Source: Conidiobolus incongruus B7586
Lineage: Eukaryota; Entomophthoromycota; Entomophthoromycetes; Entomophthorales; Conidiobolaceae
Direction of reading: 5' to 3'
Length of the DNA stretch: 43,325 nt
Assembly (NCBI GenBank): GCA_000697335.1
Contig: JNEM01012871.1
Span: 1 to 43,325 of the forward strand
Positions within the stretch are counted from its first letter, which is position 1. Each line of letters starts with the position of its first letter. The notes under the pieces were generated by a model. The model was not told the origin of the DNA, made no database searches, and was given only the letters and a program-made list of their open reading frames with translations. The position numbers were made by a program, and so were the translations under genes. Shown here one piece after another: positions 10,811 through 22,521 of the stretch.

Positions 10811-11651
10811 TTCAGCTCCTTGTATTTTATTCAATTCTCAATATAATAAAATCGTACAGGGAAATTTACTTCTGTAAACATCGCTTAAATCCAGTAACCC
10901 CCAATAGCGCTGAAATAATTCGTTTTATTCGGGAAGCTCTTTTGTCTCTATATCAAATGGATTATAAATAATCTTTGAATTTGGAAATTTATTATCTTTA
11001 TTTAATATATTGATTAACTATTTAGCTTTATTTTTTATTCTTTTTTAGGTTATATCTTTTATATCTTTATATAATTATATAACATATTTTAGTCGCAATT
11101 TTTTCTAATTTCAAATCTTAATTCAATCACTATATCTCTATTTAATAATTTGAGTTTAATATTTTATTAATGTTTATTACTAGTATAATTTAAGATTTCA
11201 TTAAAATTATTTATTATTATTAGTTTTGAATACCTTTAAAATTAAAATTTTTATTTATGTAATAAATTCCTTAATATTTTATTAATTACTTAAAGTTTTT
11301 ATACCTAATTATTAATATATTGAATATTTTTGTAAATAATTTAAAATTTTATTTAATAAATAAAATTTAAAGAAAATAAATTTTATATTTAAATAATTTT
11401 AAAAAATTAATAATAAATATATAAATTATAATGTATAATATCGATTAATGATACTATAGTTTCAAAATATAGTGATTTATATAAATTGGCTTAATAATGG
11501 GAGTTAATTTGAAATTCAATTTGCATCAACTTTAAATTAAATTTCAAAATTGATTATTTAATTTAAATAATTAAATTATATTTAATATTCTTAATAATTA
11601 ATAAAAATACTTATTTATTATTTATTATATATATTATAAAGAATTAAAATA
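10811..11651. other. AT-rich intergenic region
   Basis: DNA between eL33 and the broken channel gene, with long A/T-only stretches around 11150-11640. No coding potential, tRNA or ordered repeat was seen. Confidence 0.5.
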
Positions 11652-12545
11652 ATGAATGAAGATGCTACTCTAATTTCTTTGGCAGTTATTGAGAAGGGTG
11701 GGAGTTTTAACTTAATTGACAATGAAGATTTTGCATTCTTAAACGTTTATAAAATGCCCTCTAAGAAGAGAACGAGGCGGATCAAACTAAAGGATTGGAT
11801 ATGATCCCCAGTATTTCAGTATTTTATGTCTGGATTAGTCGTTCTTAGTTTATGTTTATCTATCACAGAATTCGTTATGGGTGTTTTTATAGCCAATGGT
11901 ACCGTTAAAAATATTCATCGGGTGGAGTTTGCTCAGGATACTATTTTAAAAGTGAATTTAGGGTTATTAGCATTATTCAATGTGGAAGTGTTAGTGAGAG
12001 GTGGGTAATTGGTTATAAATTATACTTTCAAGATGGATGGAATATATTTGATTTTGTGATTATTTTTCTGTCTTGTATCCTAGAAGCCTTGTATCAAGTG
12101 GATTTTTTAAAAGCGCTACCAAAGCAGTCACTGTGGGGATGGCGCTTCGACTTTGGAACGCGCTTAGAATCATTCATTTAATCGGAAGAACTTTGACAAA
12201 TCAGGAACAGACTAGGTTGAATGCGTCTCAAGATAATTATCGGTCGATTAAATTGAAGCTTGATGACTTAAAGGAATGAATTCAAGGTTGACTAAAGAGA
12301 AACTCCGATACCAAAAGAAATTGGTCAATTCTTTCTCAGAATTGGAGCAAATACAAGCCGAGAATATAAATTTTCATAAAGAGCCATGGAAGATGATGGT
12401 CCCTATTCACAACTCCTTAAATATTCGTTAGAATTACATTAAGGACAAATCTCTAAGCCGTGTTCCTTCGTTAACCTATTCCAACACATGTTCAGATTTC
12501 TCATTCTCTTCCAACAGACGCAACTCAAGTCTTTGGTTCATATAA
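11652..12545 (+). pseudogene. Broken Hv1-like voltage-gated proton channel gene
   Basis: A GC-richer stretch whose three plus frames together spell a voltage-sensor domain followed by a coiled coil, the layout of Hv1 proton channels. In order: a basic segment before S1 (KKRTRRIKLKDWI); S1 (SGLVVLSLCLSITEFVMGVF); S2 with an acidic residue (LLALFNVEVLVR); S3 (DGWNIFDFVIIFLSC); an S4-like segment (ALRLWNALRIIHLIGRTL); and a Lys/Glu/Gln-rich helix from about 12284. One frame runs from the ATG at 11652 through an in-frame TGA at 11802-11804 to 12008. S3 is in a second frame and S4 in a third, and the coiled coil ends in TAG at 12429-12431 with its frame open again to 12545. No GT...AG pair removes these breaks cleanly. 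Hv1 has R-x-x-R-x-x-R in S4; here the middle Arg is Asn. I read it as a decayed host gene; consensus errors are the alternative. Confidence 0.7.
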
Positions 12546-13390
12546 GTAGTTTATCTTGTTATCAATTAAGATGGTAGAATATAATGGGCTCTCTTACTAT
12601 TTTTATTAATTATGTTTAATTTTTAAAACTTAAAATAATTTCATTTTAATTGCTATATTAATCAAAAAAATATTATTCTATATATTGATTTACAAATTAA
12701 AATAAAATATAAATTACACTTCTCTTATATATGATAAATATAATATAATACATAAATTAATTTTAATAGCTTTATTTATCTTATAATATAACCAAATTTA
12801 TTCAATCTTTTCTATATCTTTGAACTATAGTTAGTGTTTATTCTGATGAAATTTTGGAATAATTAGCTTATTTCAATACCTGTTATATTTAATTCTTAAG
12901 AAAATAATGTTATAAAAATATTGATTTTTATAGTAATAAGATGAATAATTAAGATATAAATCTCTATGTTAAAATTAAAAGCATTTATAATGTATATCCT
13001 TATGGTTTATAAATTATTTAGCATAAATATTAATATATTCAAAATCAAGAATTTTAAAGATCAAATTTCAGAAAATTCTACTAATTTGAAATTAATTTTA
13101 AATAAATTAATATATTAGAAACTCGAATTGATTGAGTTTTAACATTTTTTAAATAGAAATTGATGATCGTATAAAATAAGAGTTGAATTCCGTTAAATAT
13201 AAATTGAAATAAGTATATATTGGTTAATTCATATCAATTTAATGTCTGTGATGGAAGTTTATTGAATGTAGAATGGCTAAGCCATAACTATAATTAATCG
13301 CTTTAATATAAATAATCTGCATAATATAAGTAAAATTGTAAACAGCATTATTTTATAATTTTTAATATTTTACTCTAATAAAATTAAAAG
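12546..13390. other. AT-rich intergenic region
   Basis: No coding signal. It separates the broken channel gene from the S28 peptidase and should hold the latter's promoter. No distinct element was recognised. Confidence 0.5.
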
Positions 13391-14812
13391 ATGATATTAT
13401 TGAAAAAATATGTAATATTATTAAGCTTATTAATAAGTAATATTAATTGTGTGAGAGCTAGTATACCACCAATTCCTTTTAGCTTAAAAAGTATAATATC
13501 TGAGAGTGCCCCAATTTTCTTCAATCAAACTTTAGATCATAACAACCCATCAAATGGAGCTAGATTCAGTCAGAGATACTATGTTAATTCAGATTATTAC
13601 AAATTGGGAGGTCCTGCATTTCTGTACATCAGCGGAGAAAATGAACTCAATCCATCTTCAATCACTTCAGGATTGGTAGCGACATTGGCCAAAAAGTTTG
13701 GGGGAATCGTATTCGGATTGGAGCATCGATTCTACGGCAAGAGCCAGCCTTTCAACAGTTTGACAGCTGATAACCTGTTATACTTAACATCGGATCAGGC
13801 ATTATCAGATTTGGTTAACTTTGTTAAAAACATAGTTAATCCAACTACTAAACAGCCATTCGATTCCAGCACAAAGTGGATAACCATTGGTGGAAGTTAT
13901 GCTGGCAATCTGTCTGCTTGGGCCAGAATGATGTACCCAGATATTTTTTTCGGAGCGTTAGCATCTTCAGCACCTCTGAAAGTAAAAGAAGATTTCTTTG
14001 AATATGATGAAGAAGTTCAAAAGGCAATAGGTTCCGAGTGTCTTCCATTAATTAAACTAGTCACCGACTTAGTTGAAGCTATTGTTCTATCGGAAGATCA
14101 ACAGAAAATCCAAAATTTAAAGAAAATGCTAACTTGCGAAGAAATTGATGATCCTATACTCCTTTTGTATACTTTTTCAGATTTAGTATCAAATATCGTT
14201 CAATATAGTAATCCAAGTATGCCAAACAATATTCAAAGTATGTGTGAAGGTTTCAAAAATGTCCAAGGGCCCGAGGAGCTATTGAACTATTTTAGCGGTG
14301 TATTCAAAAAAGAGTTGGAAAAGATAGGCAAAACTTGTTATCAGTTTACATCATATGAAAGTTTGGTCTCCCTGATACCCTCTGAAATGCGATCATTCCG
14401 CCAATGGACTTATCAGTGCTGCACAGAGTTTGGATATTGGCAAACTGCACCCCACAAGCCAGGCCAAAAATCCCTGCGTTCAAGTTTACTCACCAAGGAA
14501 TGGTTCAAAAAATTTTATTGTGGCCCCAAGGTCTTTGGGAAGAAAGTGGGCCCTTCCAATACCAAGCAAATTCGGCAGAGATATATTGAAAATGGGACAA
14601 TGCCTAGGATCATATTTTCTAATGGGGAGGACGATCCTTGGAAAGCATTATCGGTTACTAAGCGTACTAGATCTAACTTGGATCAACCTGTTTATATCAT
14701 TGAAGGTGGGAGTCATGTAACTGATCTTGGTCCAGATTATCCTAAAGATTCGGAGAGTTTAAAAAATGTAAGAAGTAGTATAATTGCAGATATCGAACGA
14801 TGGGTGTCTTAA
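13391..14812 (+). CDS. Secreted serine carboxypeptidase, family S28
   Basis: Intronless gene of 473 aa. The N-terminus (KKYVILLSLLISNINCVRA) is a signal peptide, so the enzyme is secreted, vacuolar or lysosomal. It belongs to peptidase family S28 (Pro-X carboxypeptidase, DPP2 and thymus-specific serine protease), alpha/beta-hydrolases that cleave near proline. The catalytic Ser is Ser169 in GGSYAGNLSAWAR, Asp is probably Asp415 in the motif DDPW, and His is His442 in GGSHVTDL; order and spacing fit the family. The sequence EHRFYGKSQPF near residue 111 is the typical block before the nucleophile and is closest to PRSS16-like members. Several Asn-X-Ser/Thr sites are present. The role is probably extracellular or vacuolar protein digestion; the exact specificity cannot be told. 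Confidence 0.93.
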   Translation: MILLKKYVILLSLLISNINCVRASIPPIPFSLKSIISESAPIFFNQTLDHNNPSNGARFSQRYYVNSDYYKLGGPAFLYISGENELNPSSITSGLVATLAKKFGGIVFGLEHRFYGKSQPFNSLTADNLLYLTSDQALSDLVNFVKNIVNPTTKQPFDSSTKWITIGGSYAGNLSAWARMMYPDIFFGALASSAPLKVKEDFFEYDEEVQKAIGSECLPLIKLVTDLVEAIVLSEDQQKIQNLKKMLTCEEIDDPILLLYTFSDLVSNIVQYSNPSMPNNIQSMCEGFKNVQGPEELLNYFSGVFKKELEKIGKTCYQFTSYESLVSLIPSEMRSFRQWTYQCCTEFGYWQTAPHKPGQKSLRSSLLTKEWFKKFYCGPKVFGKKVGPSNTKQIRQRYIENGTMPRIIFSNGEDDPWKALSVTKRTRSNLDQPVYIIEGGSHVTDLGPDYPKDSESLKNVRSSIIADIERWVS

Positions 14813-15752
14813 AGTGAATGTTAAAATATTTTTAATATATATTTTTGAATTATTAAAAATAAACTATCAAATAATAATCTATTTATTCTGTTATATAATT
14901 AATAATCTGAATATAAAAATAATATAATTTTCAAATTTATACTTTTTCTAGTATTTTAGAATTTTTTTTCTTATTTTACCAATTTATTGATTGAATAATT
15001 TATTAGCACAAAGGATATGAATCATATTTATGATTTGAATTTTAGATATTTCATATTACTTTCCTACAAATAATTAGAGATATATAATACTAAATTCAAT
15101 TCAATGCTCTTTTTCTTATGTATTATATATAATATATTTCTTTAGCACTTATATGATTATATTCCTATTATGTATTAATTTTCTTTTATAAAATATGGAC
15201 AACCTTTATACAAATAATCGAATTTAATCACTCTCTGTGTTTGTAATTTCATATAGTCTTAATAAATTATTTATTTGATTCAAGTAATAATCAAAAAATC
15301 ATTTATTTTAAATTTTAAAAGAAAAAAAATTAATAAGTTCGAAATAACTCAAGCATCAAATTTTTTTTAAATATTCACTGTGTTGTTAATTTGTAAGTAT
15401 TCATATCAATTTTGATAATAGTTAAAAAAATGTAATAATTTGATATATGGTGGAAGAATTTTAAATCAAAATTGAATTTGAACGGTTTATAACAAAAATA
15501 CACATTGATTTTTTTTTCACTATTTCACATATATTTTAGAATATATGAAATAGAAATCAAATGATGGATAAATTCCCTATATCATTCAAAAATATTAGTA
15601 AATTAAAGAATAGATACTCTCAAGGAATAGTTTGAACAATATAAAATAATAAACCTAACAATATAGTGTATTATTATTAAATGATATTTTACTTATGTTT
15701 CATATATATAGTTTGTAAAAGTAACACGTTAGAGCGATTGATTCAAATTGAT
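14813..15752. other. AT-rich region between convergent genes
   Basis: Lies between the ends of the S28 peptidase (plus) and calreticulin (minus), so it contains two 3' UTRs and terminators. Nothing else is recognisable. Confidence 0.5.
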
Positions 15753-17098
15753 CTAAAGTTCTTCATCTTCAGCATCGTCATCCTTCTTAGAATCTTCCTT
15801 ATCTTTGGATTCTTCGTCGACTTCTTCACCCTCTTCAGCTTTCTTGGCCTTTTCTTCTTCTTCGGCCTTCTTACGTTCTTCTTCAGCCTTCTTTTCAGCT
15901 TCTTCGTCAGCCTTCTTCTTGGCTTCCTTTTCAGCGGCTTGCTTGACGACAAAATTCTTTTCAGAGAATTCCTTGGCGTATTTAACGTCGTCTGTTATGA
16001 GGATATCATCGAAGATAGAGCCGGATTTGACTTGCCAGAGATCGAAACCGATATAATTGGAGGTGTATTTACCAATAGACTTATCTTCCTTGTATTCAGG
16101 GTTGGGAATCTTCCTGGGAGCCCATTCACCCTTGTATTCTGGATTGGTAATTTGCTTGGGAGCCCATTCACCCTTGTAATCGGGGTTGGGAATAAGAGGA
16201 GCTTCCCATTCACCATCAGCATCATCGTCCCAGTCTTCAGGCTTCTTGGCATCGGGATCAACGATAGTTTCAGGACCATCAACCCAGTCGTCGGGCTTCT
16301 TGTCTTCGGGATCAGGAATGAATTGATCTTCAACCCAGTCTTCGGGCTTCTTGTCTTCGGGATCGTCGATTTCCTTAGGGGGAAGAACGGTCCAGTCGTC
16401 GGTAATGTTACCAGAAACAGATTCTTCATTGTCAACTAAGATCTTATAGGTTTGATCGGGGTGGATGATCAAAGTGTATTGGTGAGAGAAAGAATCATCA
16501 GGTACATCGACGTGCTTAGTGATAAGGTGGTTTTTATCCTTGTAGTTGAGAATAGCATGAACCTTACGGTCAGAACCACAAATATCAGGCTAAAAAGGTG
16601 GATAAATAAATCTATATTATAATAATCAATATGTAATAAACTGATACTTACACCAAACATGATATTATACTTGGAATCATCTTTGAATTTTTTCTGATCA
16701 AGTTCTTCCAAAATCTATTCACAAGACAAAAGTTATAGTTAAGTTACAACATGGTAGTATGATGTATTTACCTTAACGTAACCACCACCACATTCAACAG
16801 ACTTTTCAAACTTGGCAGAGAATTGAACAACTAAGTCCTTGTCAGAGTTATCAAGGGGAGAGTCGAAAGGAGCAGAAATAGAGTAGAAGCGAGCATCTTC
16901 AGAGGTCTGTAAACCTTGAGAAGCTTCCTTATCGCCATAGTATTCACCAGAGGATAATCGGAATTTACCATAGTCTTCCTTAGCTTCAGATTGAACCCAC
17001 TTCTTGGGGATACTGTCGCCAGAGAAAGTTTCTTCAAAGTATACTTTACCAGAGACGGCAGATAATAATAAGGCAGAGATGAAGGATAATTTGTTCAT
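15753..17098 (-). CDS. CRT: Calreticulin, ER lectin chaperone
   Basis: Soluble Ca2+-binding chaperone that retains monoglucosylated glycoproteins in the ER. Exons on the minus strand are 17098-16772, 16714-16652 and 16589-15753, with introns of 57 and 62 bp; the protein is 408 aa. I start at MNKLSF because it gives a clean signal peptide (MNKLSFISALLLSAVSG); an upstream in-frame ATG would spoil it. The lectin domain shows FEETF, DYGKFRLSSG, GLQTSEDARFY and the Cys pair Cys103/Cys134. The P-domain has exactly three DPxxKKPxDW repeats followed by three GEWxxxxIxNPxYK-type repeats, the 3+3 pattern of calreticulin; calnexin has 4+4. There is no membrane span. A 60-residue Lys/Glu/Asp C-domain ends in DEEL, a variant of the KDEL/HDEL retrieval signal. 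Ascomycetes and basidiomycetes typically carry calnexin only, so this is a useful lineage hint. Confidence 0.95.
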
Positions 17099-19411
17099 TA
17101 TTATATAAATGACAATGTTAGTCAAATATTATAAAATTAGGAGATGAATCGAGCGCGAAGTAGGTGACTTGGTTTGATTATATATTCCAATAAATGTGAA
17201 AATTCCAATGTTCATTGATCCCAGTTCAATTCACATTTTTTAGAATCTACCAATGATATGTGGACATGTAAAATTCGACACAAACCATCAATTAATTTGT
17301 TCTATTGAAATTGAAAATTCTAGAAAATCAAGGTAGTTATTTATTTAAACATTGACCATATGATTAATTTCATTATATTATCAATATTAATTATTAATAA
17401 GGTATTGAATATATCATTTTCAATATAATTTTTATATTATTGCTCAGTTAATCCAAACATTTGGACTATTGAACTATTTTCAAAACCATAAATTTACATG
17501 GAAAATATATCGAATTTATAATTTTAAATTGAATCAAATTAAAACACTTATGTTAATCAATACCCCAATCCAGTTATTAATCCACAAGATAAGCTAAAAT
17601 AATACTTACAGTTTAATAACACTATTAAATTTCATTTTAATAATTTATTAAAAATTTTTTAAATATTTTGATTTATGAATAATATGGTATTTATTTGGAA
17701 ACTATCTACTTATTATTAATATTAATATCAAAATTTAGCTGAAGTTTGAAAAATTAACTATATCACACGTTACAAATATCATAACAAAGTTTAACTATGA
17801 CAAAACTCAAAAAGAACATACAAAGTCCCACCAATTATTCGTTAAAATGTGGAAGAGGTTGTAACCGAAAGAAAAAAAGTCAAATTATTAATGGCACTTT
17901 AATTTTTACATGGCATCAAGTTATTTACATTTTTCCATTTTAATGATATTTTAAATTTGAATATAGTTCAACAATTTAATCACAATAAAAAAATTTAGTT
18001 TGTTTTACGCTTAGATGTTAATTAATTATATCCAATAATATTTTCAAGCGTCACCTTCTTGGATCAAAATATAACTACTGTGTAACGAATAATGGTGAAT
18101 GGGAATTTATAATAACAATTAACTTGAAATTTGATCTAACCTTTGTCCAAGTGTAATTGGTTGATAATTTTATATTGCTCTGAGGATTAAATTTTAACTG
18201 ACACATTCGAACGAATATTATGTTTCAAAGTTATTTATCAATCTTAAGTAACATATAGGGATAAACTGATGTTGTAAGTATCGATTTATTAAAGTTAATT
18301 TATATAAATTTTTATCTTTATGTTAATTTAATTTTCTAAAATGTAATTTATTAGTATTCAAATTTTAATTTTGCAGATAATTTTCAATTATCAATACTTA
18401 TAAATAAAAAAAATAATAAATACAATTTAAATCATAAACATATTGAAAGTCTAGTTTTATATACAAATCAATATTTTCTCCTTTTTGGTCAATAATTAGA
18501 TTATTACTATGCAATATTTCAATTTTTAACTGAATATTAAAGTTAAAATGTTTGATTTTGATAATTGATTTAAATAATAAATGGATCAAAAGCAGCTTAG
18601 CTATCATTATTATTATAATGACTATATAAATATTGATAACATTTGATCAAAATTTCATGCTGGTTTAATTACAATTATGATCTTTAAATAACAATATGTC
18701 TAGACAAATGATATTTTTTTACAAAAATAATGGTAATAAAGGATTCAAAAATATAAATAATTTTGTATGTTAATTTTCATTCTCAATATATCATTAAATC
18801 TTTCAAATTATAGTGAATTTTAAAATAATATTACCCTGAGAGATAGCGAATGAATAAATAAATAAAGGTTATATTACGAATTGATGATTATAAACTTTGA
18901 AAGTATATTGTATAGTTAATATAGAAAATGATGGAAACAGTATCAAGGTATTTAAAATTAGTGTAAATATTTATACGCTAGTTTATATTGTAAACCGGAA
19001 AATTTCCTAACTAAAAGGCAAGTATAGTTAAACATATGTTTAAAGTGTTTAGCATAGTATTGATACATAATATAACAACATTTATTTATTGATATTTATG
19101 ATAAAATAAGATTGTGACGTGGCTCAAATTTGAAAATCATGAAGGATTGATCCCATAATTTCCATTAATTGACTTTATTAAACAAATTATAATATAAATT
19201 TAGGTGAATGAAAAATTACCAAATCAAAAATATAAATTAATTAAAATATATCTACAATATCAATATAAAAATAGATAATTTCAATTCAATTCAAATAACT
19301 GATTATCTATTATTATTACTAAATTAGCACCAGTATAGTATTTTTTTTCACATATATATCAAATTGTGTTTGAAGAAAAATTTGGATCCGATCATTAAAT
19401 AAGCTATCAAA
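17099..19411. other. Gene desert, 2.3 kb, between divergent genes
   Basis: Holds the promoters of calreticulin (minus) and SmD1 (plus). Otherwise AT-rich with only short chance ORFs. No convincing ER-stress element (CCAAT-N9-CCACG) was found next to calreticulin, although CCAAT occurs near 17205 and 17250. Confidence 0.45.
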
Positions 19412-19943
19412 ATGAAATTGGTTAGGTAAACTTTAATTTAAGCATTATTTTAACAATGTTTAATGTTAACCATTTATTTTTAATTTTTATTAGATTTTTA
19501 ATGAAACTTAGTAATGAAGTAGTTACTATCGAATTAAAAAATGGTACCAATGTCAACGGAACTATAACAGGTAAACAAAATTTATTACTTGTAATAATGT
19601 GAATTGATACTAATTTTTGAACAGGTGTCGATATGAGCATGAATACTCATTTAAAAAATGTTAAAATGACTGTTAAAAATAAAGACCCTATCAGTTTAGA
19701 CTCTTTAAGTATTCGAGGCAATAATATTCGTTATTATATTTTACCTGATAGTTTACCCCTCGATACTTTATTGGTGGATGATACTCCTAAGACTAAGGCT
19801 AAAAAGAAAGATGGTAATTTATTAGTAAATTTAATTTTTGTATTGATATTAATTATAATTTTTTAGCTGCTCTTGGTAGAGGTAGAGGTAGAGGAATTCG
19901 TGGAAGAGGTAGAGGTCGTGGTCGCGGTAGAGGTGGTCGTTAA
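19412..19943 (+). CDS. SMD1: Small nuclear ribonucleoprotein Sm D1
   Basis: Core protein of the heptameric Sm ring on spliceosomal U1, U2, U4 and U5 snRNAs. Four exons: 19412-19425, 19494-19570, 19625-19813 and 19867-19943, with introns of 68, 54 and 53 bp; 118 aa against 119 in human. The first coding exon is 14 nt (MKLV plus part of Arg). The Sm fold is nearly identical to animal SmD1: [33 protein letters not shown], then [20 protein letters not shown]. The last exon encodes an Arg-Gly tail ([18 protein letters not shown]...), the substrate type for symmetric arginine dimethylation by PRMT5 before Sm ring loading. The PRMT5 gene is the convergent neighbour. The last exon frame is fixed by the AG at 19865-19866. 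Confidence 0.97.
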
Positions 19944-20334
19944 TGCATTATTAAATTTTATATTTTTATATCATAATTCAATATACATTTACTCTTTTAA
20001 AATATTTTTAATTAGTTGTTATTCTAAGTATTTAAATTATACTAAATCTTTTTATATTTTATAAATTATAATTATATTAATTATCTTAGATCTTGACTTT
20101 TTTCCATTCTTATAATTTTATCATAACTAAATATTGCAAAATATTTTATACGTTCAATTTGAGTGAAAAATATAATTTTTATCTTAAAATTTTCATATTT
20201 TTGATTTAGTTGACATTTTAACAGAAAATTCTCATATAGTTTCATTCTATCTATTCAAATTATTTTTTTTCGATTTAATCATAATAGAGAGTACCAAATA
20301 AAATATTCAATAAAATAAATAAGCATTTATTCTA
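19944..20334. other. Convergent intergenic region between SmD1 and PRMT5
   Basis: 391 bp of AT-rich DNA that holds both 3' UTRs. No other element was seen. The two transcripts may overlap, because the space is short for two terminators. Confidence 0.5.
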
Positions 20335-22521
20335 CTATAGTCCAATAAAATAGTGATGACCTTGAATGTTATGAATCAAATTTGGTCCTAATTGATTCTC
20401 AGTATGGACACTCCATTCATACCATACTTTTTTATCTTCTCCATATCTCCAAATGTTTACTACCAATTGTTCACCTTGACGAACCATCAAAGGATATCTA
20501 ATTGGGAAAAATAGGGGGAACCAACTGAACATACCAGGGGAGTGGGTCTGGGGATTGATTGAAATAGTCACGTCTTTATATAGAGTGGCTTCAAAGTAAC
20601 CTGCTAAGCCGTGAACAATTCCGTCAACTGGAATCTTAAAAGTGACTTGGGAATGGCGACAGTTGTGGAGATTGGAATGAGGCTGAGCTTCAGGATTAGG
20701 ATGTGAAAATTTCCACACGTATTCAGGGTCAGCCAATTGATACACTGCTTGAAACATGACAACGTAAGGTGAGTGAAATTTAGCCTCCTCTTGATAGCTT
20801 TGAACATTATTGTACAGCTTTGTAGATGATAAGGGGGCCAAATATGAGGTATAATCACTTGGAATGGAAATCCCATCCGGTTTAAGGCATCTTTGAACAC
20901 CATCGAGGCATTCTGGACTGAGTTCATTATCTCCAAAACTACCTAACAATTCGCTTACAATAATGTCAGCTAGTTCGGTAGATTGATAATTGCGCATATC
21001 TCCAAGGAAAATTTCCACACGATCATGCCATTCTGTTGCTTTTTTATGCTGTAAGGTAATAAATGCATTAGGGTTTTTTTCAACAGCCAATATTTTAACT
21101 GTCCTATTTATGAGGTTGGCAGCCCTTAAACTACAATCAACGAGAGGACCACGACCAGCCCCGACAACCATAATAAAAGTGGAACAATCGCTAGGACGAT
21201 CTTGAAGTGCACGATAGACAGCTTGCTCATATTGACTATATTTTACAGGATCCTGTTCGAATACCTGATAAGTTGAAGATTCCAAATGATGCATAAGGGG
21301 CTGTAAGGGGGCTTGTAAATAATCTTGGTAACCATCAGCGAAATCGTCAATTTCTTGATTTTCTTCTAATAAATAATTTTTACTGAATGATGTAGCTCCA
21401 CTGGATTTGGAGAATAAAAATCTTAAATATTTGTTGTAGCTGGATATTCTTTCATCTCCGGTGTGATTAGGATGGGCTTTTTCATAGTCTGATGCCGATA
21501 TCAAATATTTGGGATTGAGCTATACGAGAGCTAGATTAGAATATGATGACAGCTGTAATAAGCTTAAAGTGCTTACTTTTAATGTACTAGCGATGTGTTG
21601 CTGGTCAGAGGTAGACAAAACTGGGAAACCTTTTTTATTAGGGATAAAGCGAGTAGTAGGAATAATTATCAATTTGATAGGCTCTGCAATCCATTGACTG
21701 AAGTTATTTAATTGAATGGTTGGATCAGAGGGCAATATTAATGCTATATTTTATAGTTTGTTAATAATTTAGTAAATTAGTGAAATAAATAGACTACCTA
21801 TGTAAATATAAGGATTGTGATTACAAATATATCTCAATTGATTCCAAAGATTCCAAGCATTAGGTACTTGTAAATCAACAGGAACTACAATCTATAATGA
21901 ATAAATTAATATAATTAAAATAATATTAAAAATATAATATTACTTTTGTATAATTAGCTTTTAACAGTAATTGATTTAAATTAAACCCATATAAATTTAA
22001 ATCAATATCATTATTTAAAGTAGGCATTAAAAAATAATTTAAACTTAAATGATTACACCATTCAAATTCTTTATTAATTAACTATACAAATTATATTGAT
22101 TAATATAAAATATCATGACAATATATTGATTTGATCATTACCAATTTTTCAAATAACCAGCGTTGATCACTTTCGACATTATTCTTATTTGATTTTTTAA
22201 ATTGAATTAATTCGCTGCATTTAACTGAATAAAAGCTGGAATATTCTATATTAAAAATTTATTTATTATCACTTTTGATACATTACCAATTTAATAAAAA
22301 TAATTACCTGCAGTCGTCAAAAATAAATCATTTAAATCCCAGCTATTGGTCTCCAACTGATTTAAATCATAGTCTATATTTTTTGATAGATAACTTAAAC
22401 ACAAGTTATATCCTTCCCTTTGAACTGATTCACATAAATAATAAATATCTGAGGGATAGTCGCTGATATCATTAGGTTGATAATAATAACCAATGGGAAT
22501 GGATTTAAAATCTTTTTTCAT
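20335..22521 (-). CDS. PRMT5: Protein arginine N-methyltransferase 5 (type II)
   Basis: Makes symmetric dimethylarginine on Sm proteins, histones and other RG-rich targets. Six exons on the minus strand, 22521-22308, 22245-22142, 22081-21944, 21891-21798, 21743-21577 and 21519-20335, join in frame to 633 aa (human 637). The first 235 or so residues form the divergent TIM-barrel domain; its end, WIAEPIKLIIIPTTRFIP then NKKGFPVLS, is conserved. The SAM-binding motif is VVGAGRGPLVD near residue 357. The double-E loop SELLGSFGDNELSPE carries Glu429 and Glu438, nine apart as in human Glu435/Glu444. Phe326 in YQVFEQDPVKYSQY matches human Phe327, which sets symmetric dimethylation. The C-terminus HYFIGL is typical. 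All key residues are intact. Fungal relatives are Skb1 and Hsl7. All introns lie in the first 40 percent of the gene. Confidence 0.97.

Noticed and set aside
12000-12035. Possible 32-bp intron (GTGGGT...AAG) that would remove one break in the Hv1-like gene.
   Set aside because: It is shorter than any intron in the window, and the reading through it (VIGYKLYFQDGWN) is a good channel sequence, so a frameshift is the better explanation.
15743-15952. Very Lys/Arg-rich minus-strand ORF, and Ser-rich or Phe/Leu-rich plus-strand ORFs over 15681-16439.
   Set aside because: They are other-frame readings of the Lys/Glu repeats and P-domain of calreticulin.
18398-18607. 69-codon minus-strand ORF in the desert between calreticulin and SmD1.
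   Set aside because: Composition is only Ile, Leu, Asn, Lys, Tyr and Phe, as expected of AT-rich noise; no motif or neighbour support.
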